From: Gammaproteobacteria bacterium | Lineage (GTDB): Bacteria; Pseudomonadota; Gammaproteobacteria; Burkholderiales; Nitrosomonadaceae | Length of the DNA stretch: 64,000 bases | NCBI GenBank assembly: GCA_015709615.1 | Contig: CP054179.1 | Location: forward strand, 2,170,001 to 2,234,000 | Direction of reading: 5' to 3' | Shown here: piece by piece, positions 8,853 to 16,560 of the stretch | Layout: each line of letters begins with the position of its first letter | Numbering within the stretch: position 1 is the first letter of the stretch | Program-made: the position numbers and the translations under genes | The notes under the pieces: model-generated | The model's database searches: none | What the model was told of the DNA's origin: nothing | The model's input: the letters and a program-made list of their open reading frames with translations, nothing else

Positions 8853-10003
8853 TAGTTTTCCTTTGCCACGACATCATTTTTTTTTTCACGGAACCGGCCA
8901 TAGCGGTAATGCGCAGCGCAGGCGCCTTCCGCGGATACCATACAGGAGCCGATCGGATTTTCGGGAGTGCAGACGGTGCCGAATATTTTGCAATCCTGTG
9001 GCCGCTTGACGCCGCGTAAAATGGCACCGCATTCGCAAGCTTTGTTGTCGGCAATGGAAAGCGCTGGGATTGGGAAGCGTTGCTCGGCATCGAAAGCGGC
9101 GTAGCGTGATTTGATTTTGAGTGCGCTATAAGGTACCCATCCCAGGCCACGCCATTCAAACGTGCGGCGTAATTCAAAAACTTCGGCGACCAGCGCTTGC
9201 GCTTTGATATTGCCAGCCGGTAAAACCGCGCGGGTAAATTCGTTTTCTACTTCAGCCCGGCCGGTATTGATTTGGCGTATCAGCATCAAAATCGCTTGCA
9301 TGACGTCGAGCGGTTCAAAGCCAGCGATTACCACCGGTTTCTGAAATTCTTCGGCAAAATATTCATAAGGCTGGCTGCCGATGACAACGGAAACATGCGC
9401 CGGACCAATAAAACCATCTAGCGGAACCAAGCCGAATGCGCGCACTTCGGGCGATTGTAGGATATGAGAGATTGCGGAGGGTGTCAGGACGTGGTTGCAG
9501 AACACCGTGAAATTTTTCAGACCGAGCGCCAGCGCTTGTTGGATTACGACAGCAGTGGGCGGTGTTGTGGTTTCAAATCCGATAGCGAAGAAAACCACCT
9601 GGCGTTGCGGGTTTTCTTGCGCGATTCTCAGAGCATCCGCGCTACTGTATACCATACGGATGTCCGCACCCTGCGCTTTTGCTTTCAGCAAACTCATGCC
9701 ATTACTGGCCGGAATGCGCAGCATGTCGCCGTAACTGCAGAGTATCAATCCCGGTATTTGCGCCAACTGAATCGCATTTTGCACGCGGCCGATAGGCAAG
9801 ACGCATACCGGACAACCGGGGCCGTGAATCATGTGCACATTGGCTGGAAGCAGGTCGACGATGCCAAAACGCGAGATGGCATGAGTATGTCCGCCGCAAA
9901 ACTCCATAAAATGGTAGTGACGCAAAGGATCCGCTTCGCATGCGATCTTGGTGGCAATTTGCCGTGCTAGGTCGCCTGCGCGAAATTCATCGACGTACTT
10001 CAT
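8852..10003 (-). CDS. hypD: HypD, hydrogenase maturation iron-sulfur scaffold
   Basis: 383 residues from the ATG at 10003, which gives the family N-terminus MKYVDEFR; the frame is open further upstream into hypC but that part is not family-like. The motifs are MEFCGGHTHAISRFG, HGPGCPVCVLP, GFETTTPPTA and NHVLTPSA, and a C-terminal cysteine set (CECGAILRG, QDCKIFG, C-x9-C, ACAAHYRYG) that binds the [4Fe-4S] cluster. HypD holds the iron while CN and CO ligands are attached, together with HypC and HypE. It follows hypC by ten bases and overlaps hypE by one base. Confidence 0.96.
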   Translation of the reverse strand: MKYVDEFRAGDLARQIATKIACEADPLRHYHFMEFCGGHTHAISRFGIVDLLPANVHMIHGPGCPVCVLPIGRVQNAIQLAQIPGLILCSYGDMLRIPASNGMSLLKAKAQGADIRMVYSSADALRIAQENPQRQVVFFAIGFETTTPPTAVVIQQALALGLKNFTVFCNHVLTPSAISHILQSPEVRAFGLVPLDGFIGPAHVSVVIGSQPYEYFAEEFQKPVVIAGFEPLDVMQAILMLIRQINTGRAEVENEFTRAVLPAGNIKAQALVAEVFELRRTFEWRGLGWVPYSALKIKSRYAAFDAEQRFPIPALSIADNKACECGAILRGVKRPQDCKIFGTVCTPENPIGSCMVSAEGACAAHYRYGRFREKKNDVVAKEN

Positions 10004-10013
10004 GACGATGGGT

Positions 10014-10241
10014 TCATTCTTGATCGTGTGAGGAAATTTCGGCAAACATCGCCAGCGTGCGTTCCGCTTCCAGTGGATCCAGCTTCTGTAGCGCAAATCC
10101 AACATGTACGATGACGTAATCTCCCGGAGCAATATCTTCAACCAGAGCCAGTGAAATTTCTTTGCGGATGCCGCTCAGATTGACGATGGCGTGATTTTCG
10201 GCGGTCAATTGTTCTACAAAAGCAGGAATAGCAAGGCACAT
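10014..10241 (-). CDS. hypC: HypC, hydrogenase maturation chaperone
   Basis: 75 residues starting MCLAIPAF. The second-residue cysteine is exposed after Met removal and binds the iron centre and the hydrogenase large-subunit precursor. An ATG two codons upstream (10247) is possible, but the family always begins M-C-x-x-(I/V)-P, so 10241 is chosen. The rest shows the expected small beta-barrel pattern (GDYVIVHVGFALQKLD) and acidic tail. It is the first gene of the hyp unit. No hypA, hypB, hypF or hydrogenase subunit genes are present in the window. Confidence 0.93.
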   Translation of the reverse strand: MCLAIPAFVEQLTAENHAIVNLSGIRKEISLALVEDIAPGDYVIVHVGFALQKLDPLEAERTLAMFAEISSHDQE

Positions 10242-10263
10242 AGCCACTTAATAGGGGTTTCCA

Positions 10264-10298
10264 GATAAGGAAATTATGACATAATTAATTATCCTTAT
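10264..10298. promoter_or_regulatory. Palindromic AT-rich divergent promoter region
   Basis: Only 74 bases separate hypC from the divergent L,D-transpeptidase gene. The gap holds a perfect 15-bp palindrome AATTATGACATAATT (10272-10286), bracketed by GATAAGGA and TCCTTAT as an outer inverted repeat. The position suggests an operator for one or both genes. No regulator family is assigned. Confidence 0.4.
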
Positions 10299-10315
10299 TA
10301 TCAATAGCCTGAAAA

Positions 10316-10894
10316 GTGATTAAGCGAAGCTCATTTATTCATAACTTAGTAATTTTTTTGATGGGATTAGCATGCTTCCCGGTTATGCATCGTTCTGCGC
10401 AGGCTTATGAAGACGGTGTGTGGATTGATGTGGATACTTCGGAGCATATGCTGTTGGTGATGCGGGGAGAAGCTGTCCAAGCGGTATTTAAAAATGTGGC
10501 GATTGGGCGTTACGGTACCACTTGGTCAAAAGTGACAAAAGATGACAAAACGCCATTGGGCAGTTTCAGGATTGGCTGGATCAATGAGAAAAGCCGCTAC
10601 TATCGTTTTTATGGTCTTAATTACCCGAATCTGGATACCGCAAAACGCGCGCTTGAAGAAAATAGAATTAACGAAGAAACTTGGCTTTCAATACTGAGAG
10701 CAAAAAGTATGGGGAAATCCCCTCCACAGAATACACCGCTGGGCGGACATATCGGTATTCACGGGATCGGTAGCGGCGATCGAGAGATTCATCATAAATA
10801 TAACTGGACAAATGGCTGCATTGCGCTAACGAATGAGCAAATTGATCAACTGGGTAAATGGATTAAACCAGGTGTATTGGTGAATATCCGTTAG
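10316..10894 (+). CDS. Periplasmic L,D-transpeptidase (YkuD domain)
   Basis: The 192-residue protein has a signal peptide (KR, hydrophobic core, AQA at about residue 30) followed by a YkuD domain. It carries the catalytic pattern HIGIHGIG near residue 140 and WTNGCIAL near 163, where the cysteine is the nucleophile. The family forms 3-3 cross-links in peptidoglycan or attaches lipoproteins to it. The ORF begins with GTG at 10316; the alternative ATG at 10361 would cut the signal peptide. It stands next to a lysine-ended lipoprotein and a second L,D-transpeptidase. Confidence 0.85.
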   Translation: MIKRSSFIHNLVIFLMGLACFPVMHRSAQAYEDGVWIDVDTSEHMLLVMRGEAVQAVFKNVAIGRYGTTWSKVTKDDKTPLGSFRIGWINEKSRYYRFYGLNYPNLDTAKRALEENRINEETWLSILRAKSMGKSPPQNTPLGGHIGIHGIGSGDREIHHKYNWTNGCIALTNEQIDQLGKWIKPGVLVNIR

Positions 10895-11171
10895 CGGCAA
10901 TAGAGTGATATCAGAATGAGGCTGTGTGTTGTTGTGTTGTTAATTGCTTGAATTGTGTTTTTTGAGTGAAATGGCTTTTTTATTAGTTACTTAATAGATA
11001 TTTTATGGTTTCTAGTACTAAAGTTTTTGTAAAATTGCCCTAGAAGCCATTTATTTTGCGGGAAAAATCGGATAAGATTCCGCCGTGCTGCTGATATTTA
11101 AGTGTCGGGAGCTATTGATAGTGGTGGATCTTTGTGCGTATTGAATAAAATAAACAACTGAGGAGATCGGA

Positions 11172-11462
11172 ATGAAAGAGAAAATCCAGCATCCAGTTCG
11201 TATGTTAACGCTGGCAGCAATTGCAGGTGCTTTTATTGGACTGACGGGATGTGCGACCACAGGACAGCTTGAAGAACTGCAAAATAAAGTAAATGCTGAT
11301 ATCGCTGCAGCTAAAGCTGATGCGGCTGCAGCTAAATCGGAAGCTGCTGCTGCTAGCGCTAAAGCTAATGACGCATTGCGTATTGCTGATGAAGCAAACA
11401 GACGCTCAATGGATACAGAATCCAAAATCGATCGTATGTTTAAAAAAGCAATGCATAAGTAA
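11172..11462 (+). CDS. Lpp-like alanine-zipper outer-membrane lipoprotein
   Basis: This 96-residue lipoprotein has a signal peptide ending in LTGC (Cys at about residue 27), then a single long helix made of AAAKADAAAAKSEAAAA-type heptads, and a C-terminal lysine (KKAMHK). That is the plan of Braun's lipoprotein Lpp/OprI: lipid-anchored in the outer membrane, a trimeric coiled coil, and the C-terminal lysine side chain linked to peptidoglycan by a YkuD-type transpeptidase. GAGGAG precedes the ATG. The two flanking L,D-transpeptidase genes support the idea that it is covalently tethered. The extended region is longer than in E. coli Lpp. Confidence 0.82.
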   Translation: MKEKIQHPVRMLTLAAIAGAFIGLTGCATTGQLEELQNKVNADIAAAKADAAAAKSEAAAASAKANDALRIADEANRRSMDTESKIDRMFKKAMHK

Positions 11463-11488
11463 TTCCAGAAAAGAAATTGTTGGATCCA

Positions 11489-11520
11489 TAAAAAAACCCC
11501 TCTCAGAGGGGTTTTTTTAT
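11489..11520. terminator. Bidirectional intrinsic terminator
   Basis: AAAAAAACCCCTC, TCA, GAGGGGTTTTTTT form a strong GC stem with T-runs on both strands. It lies between the convergent lipoprotein gene and the second L,D-transpeptidase gene and can serve both. Confidence 0.92.
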
Positions 11521-11537
11521 GGATGATCAAACCAAAC

Positions 11538-12524
11538 TTAATGACTGTTTTGCGTGTGTAATTGTTGCGCACGTACACGAGAGATCAGAATAGGTATTCC
11601 GCTTTTCTCTATGATTGCTTGTTTGAGTGCTTCTTGATCTATTTCAAAATCTGCAGGAATGTTTCTCTTGCTACTTTTTAATGTAAGAAAGTCATTAATG
11701 GCAGTCACTACCATTTGTTTATAATTTGAATATTTTTCCTCATCTTCTTCTAGCGGGGGGTGAAGCTCAATGTAAAGGGAATCCAATAACCAGCCGAGTT
11801 TAATAGGCTGGTTAACGACTTGTACCTGTGTGCCGACAGGGACTTTATCAAAGAGTGCCTCGATGTCTTCCGGGTACATACGGACGCACCCCGCTGAAAC
11901 GCGCATTCCGACACCAAAAGGTTTAATCGTGCCATGTATCAGATAACTCCCGCCTCCGATACTCAGTCGCATGGCATGCCGTCCCAAGGGATTGGTGGGG
12001 CCTGGCGGTACTATACTGGGGTACGGTTGCTCGCCATTGGCTATTCTATCCATCTGAAGAGATTTTGGCGGTATCCAGGTAGGATCTTTCTTTTTTTCCA
12101 CTATTTTCGAAATCCCTAATGGGGTTACCCAATCCATTCTGCCGATACCTACTGGATGTGTAATGATTATTGGTTTTTCACCTTTTTTAGGTTCTGGAAA
12201 ATAATAAATCCTCATCTCGGGTAAATTAAGAAGCAAGCCTTTGCGTTCGGCATTGGGAATAATATAACGGCTTGGCAGAATAACTTTTGCGCCATCTTCA
12301 GGTAACCATCGGTCGACATGGGGGTTGGCCAACAAAATCTCGATCTGGCCGATATCGTATCGGCGCGCGATATCCAGTAATGTTTCCGCGCTACTGGCGT
12401 TCGTAGTCCGTATTTGACCGAATACATCAATATCGGAAGGCGGGAGTACCCATGTTTCAGCTCTGATTGAGGAATTGGCAATTAGGCTGAATACAACAAA
12501 AAAGAATAAAAAAAGTTTATGCAT
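11538..12524 (-). CDS. ErfK/YbiS-type L,D-transpeptidase
   Basis: The 328-residue protein has a signal peptide, then a LysM-like segment (AETLLDIARRYDIGQIEILLANP, described here in part) and a YkuD catalytic domain. The full active-site pattern is LIHGTIKPFGVGMRVSAGCVRM near residues 195-216. The order LysM-like then YkuD with the GMRVSxGCVRM motif is that of the ErfK/YbiS/YcfS enzymes that attach Lpp to peptidoglycan. It is convergent with the Lpp-like gene and shares a terminator with it. The C-terminal 70 residues are an extension beyond the catalytic core. Confidence 0.88.
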   Translation of the reverse strand: MHKLFLFFFVVFSLIANSSIRAETWVLPPSDIDVFGQIRTTNASSAETLLDIARRYDIGQIEILLANPHVDRWLPEDGAKVILPSRYIIPNAERKGLLLNLPEMRIYYFPEPKKGEKPIIITHPVGIGRMDWVTPLGISKIVEKKKDPTWIPPKSLQMDRIANGEQPYPSIVPPGPTNPLGRHAMRLSIGGGSYLIHGTIKPFGVGMRVSAGCVRMYPEDIEALFDKVPVGTQVQVVNQPIKLGWLLDSLYIELHPPLEEDEEKYSNYKQMVVTAINDFLTLKSSKRNIPADFEIDQEALKQAIIEKSGIPILISRVRAQQLHTQNSH

Positions 12525-12839
12525 AGTCAGATCTTACATAGGTGCCAAGCTCAAATCATGAAAAGTGAATGTAACAGGAATGATAACTGAAATTTTCTGA
12601 TTTAAAACATGAAAAAACAGAATGATTGTGTGCTATCTGGCAATAAAGCGAATGCTTTGTTGCAATATTAGTTTAGTCGAAGTGAGAAACAGGGATGCAT
12701 TTATCAAAAAATAAAATGAAACTTATCATCAGAAAAACAACAAGCATGTTGCTTGAATACAACATATTGATTGTTTAATTAGCAAGACTTGTTTGTTTTT
12801 CTTGCGGTATGTTTCTGTATTGAGGCAAAATCAAATCAA

Positions 12840-12891
12840 ACCTTTCCAAGTTGAAAGGTCCGATCAAGCGGGGTGCATTCCACCGGACTGT
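12840..12891 (+). promoter_or_regulatory. Structured 5' leader of the porin gene
   Basis: Two adjacent hairpins lie 60-110 bases before the porin start: CCTTT-CCAAGTTG-AAAGG, then GTCCG...CGGAC enclosing GGTG-CATTC-CACC. A strong ribosome binding site (AAAGGAG) follows at about 12937. Structured leaders are typical of highly expressed or sRNA-controlled porins, but control is inferred only. The rest of 12525-12950 is AT-rich with no gene I can support. Confidence 0.4.
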
Positions 12892-12950
12892 ATGTAGTAA
12901 GGCAAAATAGGGCGGCCCCAGTCGTTTAAACATTAAAGGAGAACTTCTGT

Positions 12951-14147
12951 ATGAAGAAGAAACTTATTTCGTTGGCAGTAGCCAGCGCACTTGCAGTTCC
13001 GATGATTGCATCAGCACAAGGAACAAATGTAACGCTGTTTGGTAGTGTGCAGGCGGAATATGCTACGGTTGACAAAGAAGGTCAGGGAAATCAAGCCATG
13101 ATCGGTGATAATACCGGTCGTTCACGTTGGGGGGCGCATATTACTGAAAATCTCGGAGCAGGCCTAAAAGCTAAGGCGCATATCGAATATGGCTTCAGTA
13201 CCGGTACCGGTGCTATTGGTATCGCTCGGGAACGCTGGATCGCGCTGGCGAACGATAATTGGGGTGAGTTGAAGTTTGGTCGCGTACAATCTCCATTTAA
13301 AGATTTTGCCGGTGGTATGACCATTGATCCGTTTGCTTATACGACTCTCCAGGCTTCTGGTAGCGGTGGTACCATGACGGCATCAGCTAATGGTTTGGGA
13401 TCTGGTGCGCAAAGCTTTGTAGACAGTGCTGCGCGTTATGATTCGCCAAAAGTCGAAGGTTTTAGTTTTTCGGCTTTATTTATGCCTGGTTATGCTAATA
13501 GATTAGATCCAACAAATGCACTTAATCTTACTACAGACACTAATGCTGGTGCTCTAGCAAATTCTGGCGGTCGTGATGGAGCGTGGGATTTTCAGGTTGC
13601 CGGTAAATATGAAGTGCAATATCAAGGTCATAATCTAGCCGTCTTTGGTGGTTATTCTCGTGATAATGCCGGTACTAACCAAAAACTGCTTGGATTGCAG
13701 AATGAGCACGTATGGCGTGGTGGTGGTTCATGGAGTTATCAGAACTTCAAGCTCAGTGGTCAGTACGAAAATATCACGAATGCAATAGGTGCAGCTACCT
13801 GCTCTAATGCAGCTATGTTAGGTAATCCAGCCACTGGTAATGCGGATGGCTATGGGCAATGTAATTCTGCAATGAATTTGGGTGGTAGTGGTAATATCTG
13901 GTTTGCGGGCGGTCAGTATGATTGGGGCAATACTAGCTTTATCGCTCAAGGCGGTATGACGCATGCGCACAGTGTATCTGGCAGTGCAAATAGTCGCCAA
14001 GTAAGCAGCTTTACGGTTGGTCTCATACATAATCTAAGCAAGCGTTCAAGCTTATTTGGTGGTTATCAAAGAGCAATGGTTGATGATAAAAATGCTGTAT
14101 TCAGAGATAGCAATACCTACAATATAGGTATGCGTCACAACTTCTAA
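12951..14147 (+). CDS. Outer-membrane general porin (betaproteobacterial OmpC/Porin_4 type)
   Basis: The 398-residue protein has a clear signal peptide (MKKK to SAQG). The mature part begins TNVTLFGSVQAEYATVDKEG, the usual first strand of neisserial/burkholderial trimeric porins. The classic GLKAKAHIEYGF segment, the WIALANDNWGELKFGR segment leading into loop 3, and repeated amphipathic strands follow. It ends in phenylalanine (GMRHNF), the outer-membrane assembly signal. It should form 16-stranded diffusion channels for small solutes. The gene has a long AT-rich upstream region with leader hairpins, a strong ribosome binding site and its own terminator, so it is probably an abundant monocistronic product. 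Confidence 0.93.
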   Translation: MKKKLISLAVASALAVPMIASAQGTNVTLFGSVQAEYATVDKEGQGNQAMIGDNTGRSRWGAHITENLGAGLKAKAHIEYGFSTGTGAIGIARERWIALANDNWGELKFGRVQSPFKDFAGGMTIDPFAYTTLQASGSGGTMTASANGLGSGAQSFVDSAARYDSPKVEGFSFSALFMPGYANRLDPTNALNLTTDTNAGALANSGGRDGAWDFQVAGKYEVQYQGHNLAVFGGYSRDNAGTNQKLLGLQNEHVWRGGGSWSYQNFKLSGQYENITNAIGAATCSNAAMLGNPATGNADGYGQCNSAMNLGGSGNIWFAGGQYDWGNTSFIAQGGMTHAHSVSGSANSRQVSSFTVGLIHNLSKRSSLFGGYQRAMVDDKNAVFRDSNTYNIGMRHNF

Positions 14148-14163
14148 GAAAGTTTTGATCTCG

Positions 14164-14193
14164 TAAAAAAGGCACCGATTGGTGCCTTTTTTA
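14164..14193 (+). terminator. Intrinsic terminator after the porin gene
   Basis: AAAAAAGGCACC, GATT, GGTGCCTTTTTT: a perfect stem with T-run starts about 17 bases past the porin stop codon. Confidence 0.92.
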
Positions 14194-14285
14194 TTGTTAA
14201 AAGAAATTAAATCTGATTCACTTTTTTCTTGGGGTAAATTTATAATTCAAGAAATTTGGTGGATATTTATGGAGAGTTTGCAGTC

Positions 14286-14702
14286 ATGAGCATGAAGAAA
14301 TGGACTGATGAAGAACTGATTAGTACGCGAGATAATCTTGAGGCATGGGAGAGTCGCAGCAAGAATTCGGGGGCGGGCTCGAAATTATGGCTGTTGACGG
14401 CACTCTTGGGTGCGTTTGCCATTTCAACCGGGGTTGCATTTATCTTTCTTGATGGCATCGATGTGATGAGCGTTATACTGATCATTATGGGAACGGTGAC
14501 GTGCTTCTCGTGGTACCGAAGTGAAAAGCAACGTAAGGATAATGTTGCATTTCTTGATGAGATTCGCAAGGAAATAAAATCGCGCAAACTGAAAGACGCT
14601 GCAAAATCAAAAGATAAAGACGGTAAGCAAGTAGAAGAAATTAAAGAAGATAACAAAAAAGAATCATCCGCCGTAGAAACGCAAGCTACAGACAAAAATT
14701 AA
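14286..14702 (+). CDS. Small two-helix membrane protein with charged C-terminal tail
   Basis: 138 residues from the ATG at 14286, chosen because GGAGAG lies nine bases upstream; an in-frame ATG at 14256 lacks this. A hydrophilic N-terminus is followed by two hydrophobic helices (about residues 35-75). The highly charged Lys/Glu/Asp-rich tail is probably helical and cytoplasmic. I do not recognise a family. The downstream gene follows after 36 bases on the same strand, so the two may be cotranscribed. Confidence 0.65.
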   Translation: MSMKKWTDEELISTRDNLEAWESRSKNSGAGSKLWLLTALLGAFAISTGVAFIFLDGIDVMSVILIIMGTVTCFSWYRSEKQRKDNVAFLDEIRKEIKSRKLKDAAKSKDKDGKQVEEIKEDNKKESSAVETQATDKN

Positions 14703-14738
14703 TGAAAGAAAGATCGGGATTATGGTCCGGGTATAAGA

Positions 14739-15299
14739 ATGGGTAATTTATTAACGACATTTGCTCAATTTTTTACATCTAAAGCGATGCATCCGGGAAA
14801 AAACGCTCCGAATGCAGATGCATTTGATTTGCCCATGTTGCAACCGGATGATCGCGTGATTTTTGAAGCGCTCTGTCAATTTATATGGATCCAGGGCGAT
14901 CCATTGCCGCTTATCTTCGATGTGCAAAGTGAGATTTATACGAAACAAGGAATTACGCGATCGACCCTCACACGGCTTAAAGAACTCGATTTAATCGTGT
15001 TTGAGGAAAGCGGTTTTGTAAAAAAAGGCTACGGTAAGCATACGCGATTATTTTATGGCGGTAAGCCGACGAAAATAGGCTTTCAGGCTGATGCCAATAA
15101 TTATCTGGATTTGGGGCATGTGTTGTTAACCGAATGCGGTAAGAAATTGGCTTTAGCTATTAACGCGCCGAGAAATCAACCATTCTACGAATATGTAATC
15201 GCAAGATGGTACCAGCAAGGATTGCTTCTATCGTCGATACAGGTCGACCGCAATCACAAAACTGAGAAGATCAATTGTGCGTGTTCGGTTAAAGAATAA
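14739..15299 (+). CDS. Conserved hypothetical protein, possible winged-helix segment
   Basis: The 186-residue soluble protein has a LQPDDRVIFEALCQFIW helix near residue 33, then QGITRSTLTRLKELDLIVFEE, which looks like a winged-helix recognition segment. A central beta region and LGHVLLTECGKKLALAIN near residue 125 follow. This last part resembles the tail of TIGR03899/DUF2806-type proteins that end in a wHTH, but I cannot confirm that. The C-terminal codons overlap the convergent glycerate kinase gene by eleven bases. Function unknown. Confidence 0.65.
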   Translation: MGNLLTTFAQFFTSKAMHPGKNAPNADAFDLPMLQPDDRVIFEALCQFIWIQGDPLPLIFDVQSEIYTKQGITRSTLTRLKELDLIVFEESGFVKKGYGKHTRLFYGGKPTKIGFQADANNYLDLGHVLLTECGKKLALAINAPRNQPFYEYVIARWYQQGLLLSSIQVDRNHKTEKINCACSVKE

Positions 15300-16560
15300 G
15301 GATGGCGCGGTAATCATTCACATTGGTATAAGTGGCACCGGTGATCACCAAATCGTTTAATTGCTGGAAAAAGGTGTAGGCATCGTTATTGTTCAGAAAC
15401 GCTGCAGCATTCAATCCCAGTTTTTCCGCGCGTGCTAATGAATCCGGTGTGATCAGCGCGCCGGCATTGTTTTCGCTGCCGTCCAATCCATCCGTGTCAC
15501 AGGCAAGTGCATAAACTTTTTGCAGATCACCAAGTTCAATCAATAGCGAGAGCAAAAATTCAGAGTTGCGTCCGCCGCGTCCATTACCTTTGATGGTGAC
15601 GGTGGTTTCTCCGCCGGACAGTAGTGCCACTGGTGCTTTTAACTCGTGCGGATAGCGCCGGATTTCTCTGGCGAATGCCGCGTAGCTTTTGGCGATTTCA
15701 CGTGCCTCTCCGGTCACGGTGTCGCCGAGAATCAACGGCGTGATGCCGTGACTTTGAAAATACTGCGCCGCTGCAACTAATGAAGCATGTGCATTGGCGA
15801 TAATACGGTTTTCGACTTGGGAAAAAATGGCGGAGTTTGGTTTGGGAGTTTCATGCACGATACCATCTCTGCCTGCACATAAAATCTGCCGGACTGCGGG
15901 AGGCGCGTCGAGATTGTAGCGATCCAACAAGGCAAGTGCATCGGAAAAGGTGGTCGGATCGGGTGCGCACGGGCCGGAGGCGATATGTGTCGCAGCATCG
16001 CCGGTCACATCCGAAATGATCAAAGCCAATACAGGCGCCCGGCAAGCTGCGGCAAGCGAGCCGCCCTGGATGGCCGACAGATGTTTGCGCACCGTGTTGA
16101 TTTCTTGAATGTTTGCACCGCAGCGCAGCAATTGCTGCGTGATTTCTTTGAGGTCTTGCAATGAGATACCGTCAACGGGCAAAGCAAGTAAGCTGGATCC
16201 CCCGCCGCTGAATAGACAAAGCAATAAATCATCCGGGGTGAGTGTCCTGACCATGGTTAGAATTTCATGTGAAGCTTGTTCACCATGACTGTCCGGTAAC
16301 GGGTGTCCAGCTTCAACGACTTTAATTTTGCTCGTAGGCAAACGATGTCCATAGCGCGTGACTACCAGACCGTCGAGCGGTGCATCCGAAGGCCAGTTGC
16401 GCTCAACCGCTTGTGCCATGGCGGCAGCAGCTTTGCCTGCACCGGCCACGAGCGTGCGGCCTTTGGGCGGTTTGGGGAGATGTTGCGGCACGATATGCAG
16501 CGGATCAGCGGCTTTCACAGACACCGAGAAGCTTTCCAGCAAAACGCTGCGTGGATTCAT
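15289..16560 (-). CDS. Glycerate 2-kinase (MOFRL family)
   Basis: The 423-residue protein matches the GckA/TtuD glycerate kinases. It has VAGAGKAAAAMAQAVE near residue 38, VVEAGHPLPD near 82, LFSGGGSSLLALP near 115 and DVTGDAATHIASGPCAPD near 185. The C-terminal MOFRL domain has LSGGETTVTIKGNGRGGRNSEF and ALACDTDGLDG. The enzyme phosphorylates D-glycerate to 2-phosphoglycerate, feeding glyoxylate/photorespiratory carbon into lower glycolysis, which is useful to an autotroph that makes 2-phosphoglycolate. Its ATG overlaps the uvrA stop as ATGA, so it is translationally coupled to uvrA. Confidence 0.93.
   Translation of the reverse strand: MNPRSVLLESFSVSVKAADPLHIVPQHLPKPPKGRTLVAGAGKAAAAMAQAVERNWPSDAPLDGLVVTRYGHRLPTSKIKVVEAGHPLPDSHGEQASHEILTMVRTLTPDDLLLCLFSGGGSSLLALPVDGISLQDLKEITQQLLRCGANIQEINTVRKHLSAIQGGSLAAACRAPVLALIISDVTGDAATHIASGPCAPDPTTFSDALALLDRYNLDAPPAVRQILCAGRDGIVHETPKPNSAIFSQVENRIIANAHASLVAAAQYFQSHGITPLILGDTVTGEAREIAKSYAAFAREIRRYPHELKAPVALLSGGETTVTIKGNGRGGRNSEFLLSLLIELGDLQKVYALACDTDGLDGSENNAGALITPDSLARAEKLGLNAAAFLNNNDAYTFFQQLNDLVITGATYTNVNDYRAILIL

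Noticed and set aside
11051..11578. 175-codon minus-strand frame across the Lpp-like gene
   Set aside because: Its alanine-rich look is the shadow of the alanine-rich lipoprotein on the other strand, and it crosses a strong terminator.
12692..12780. 27-codon frame upstream of the porin
   Set aside because: Too short, AT-rich and without a convincing ribosome binding site.
14267..14695. 142-codon minus-strand frame opposite the small membrane protein gene
   Set aside because: Antisense shadow; the plus-strand frame has the ribosome binding site and membrane helices.
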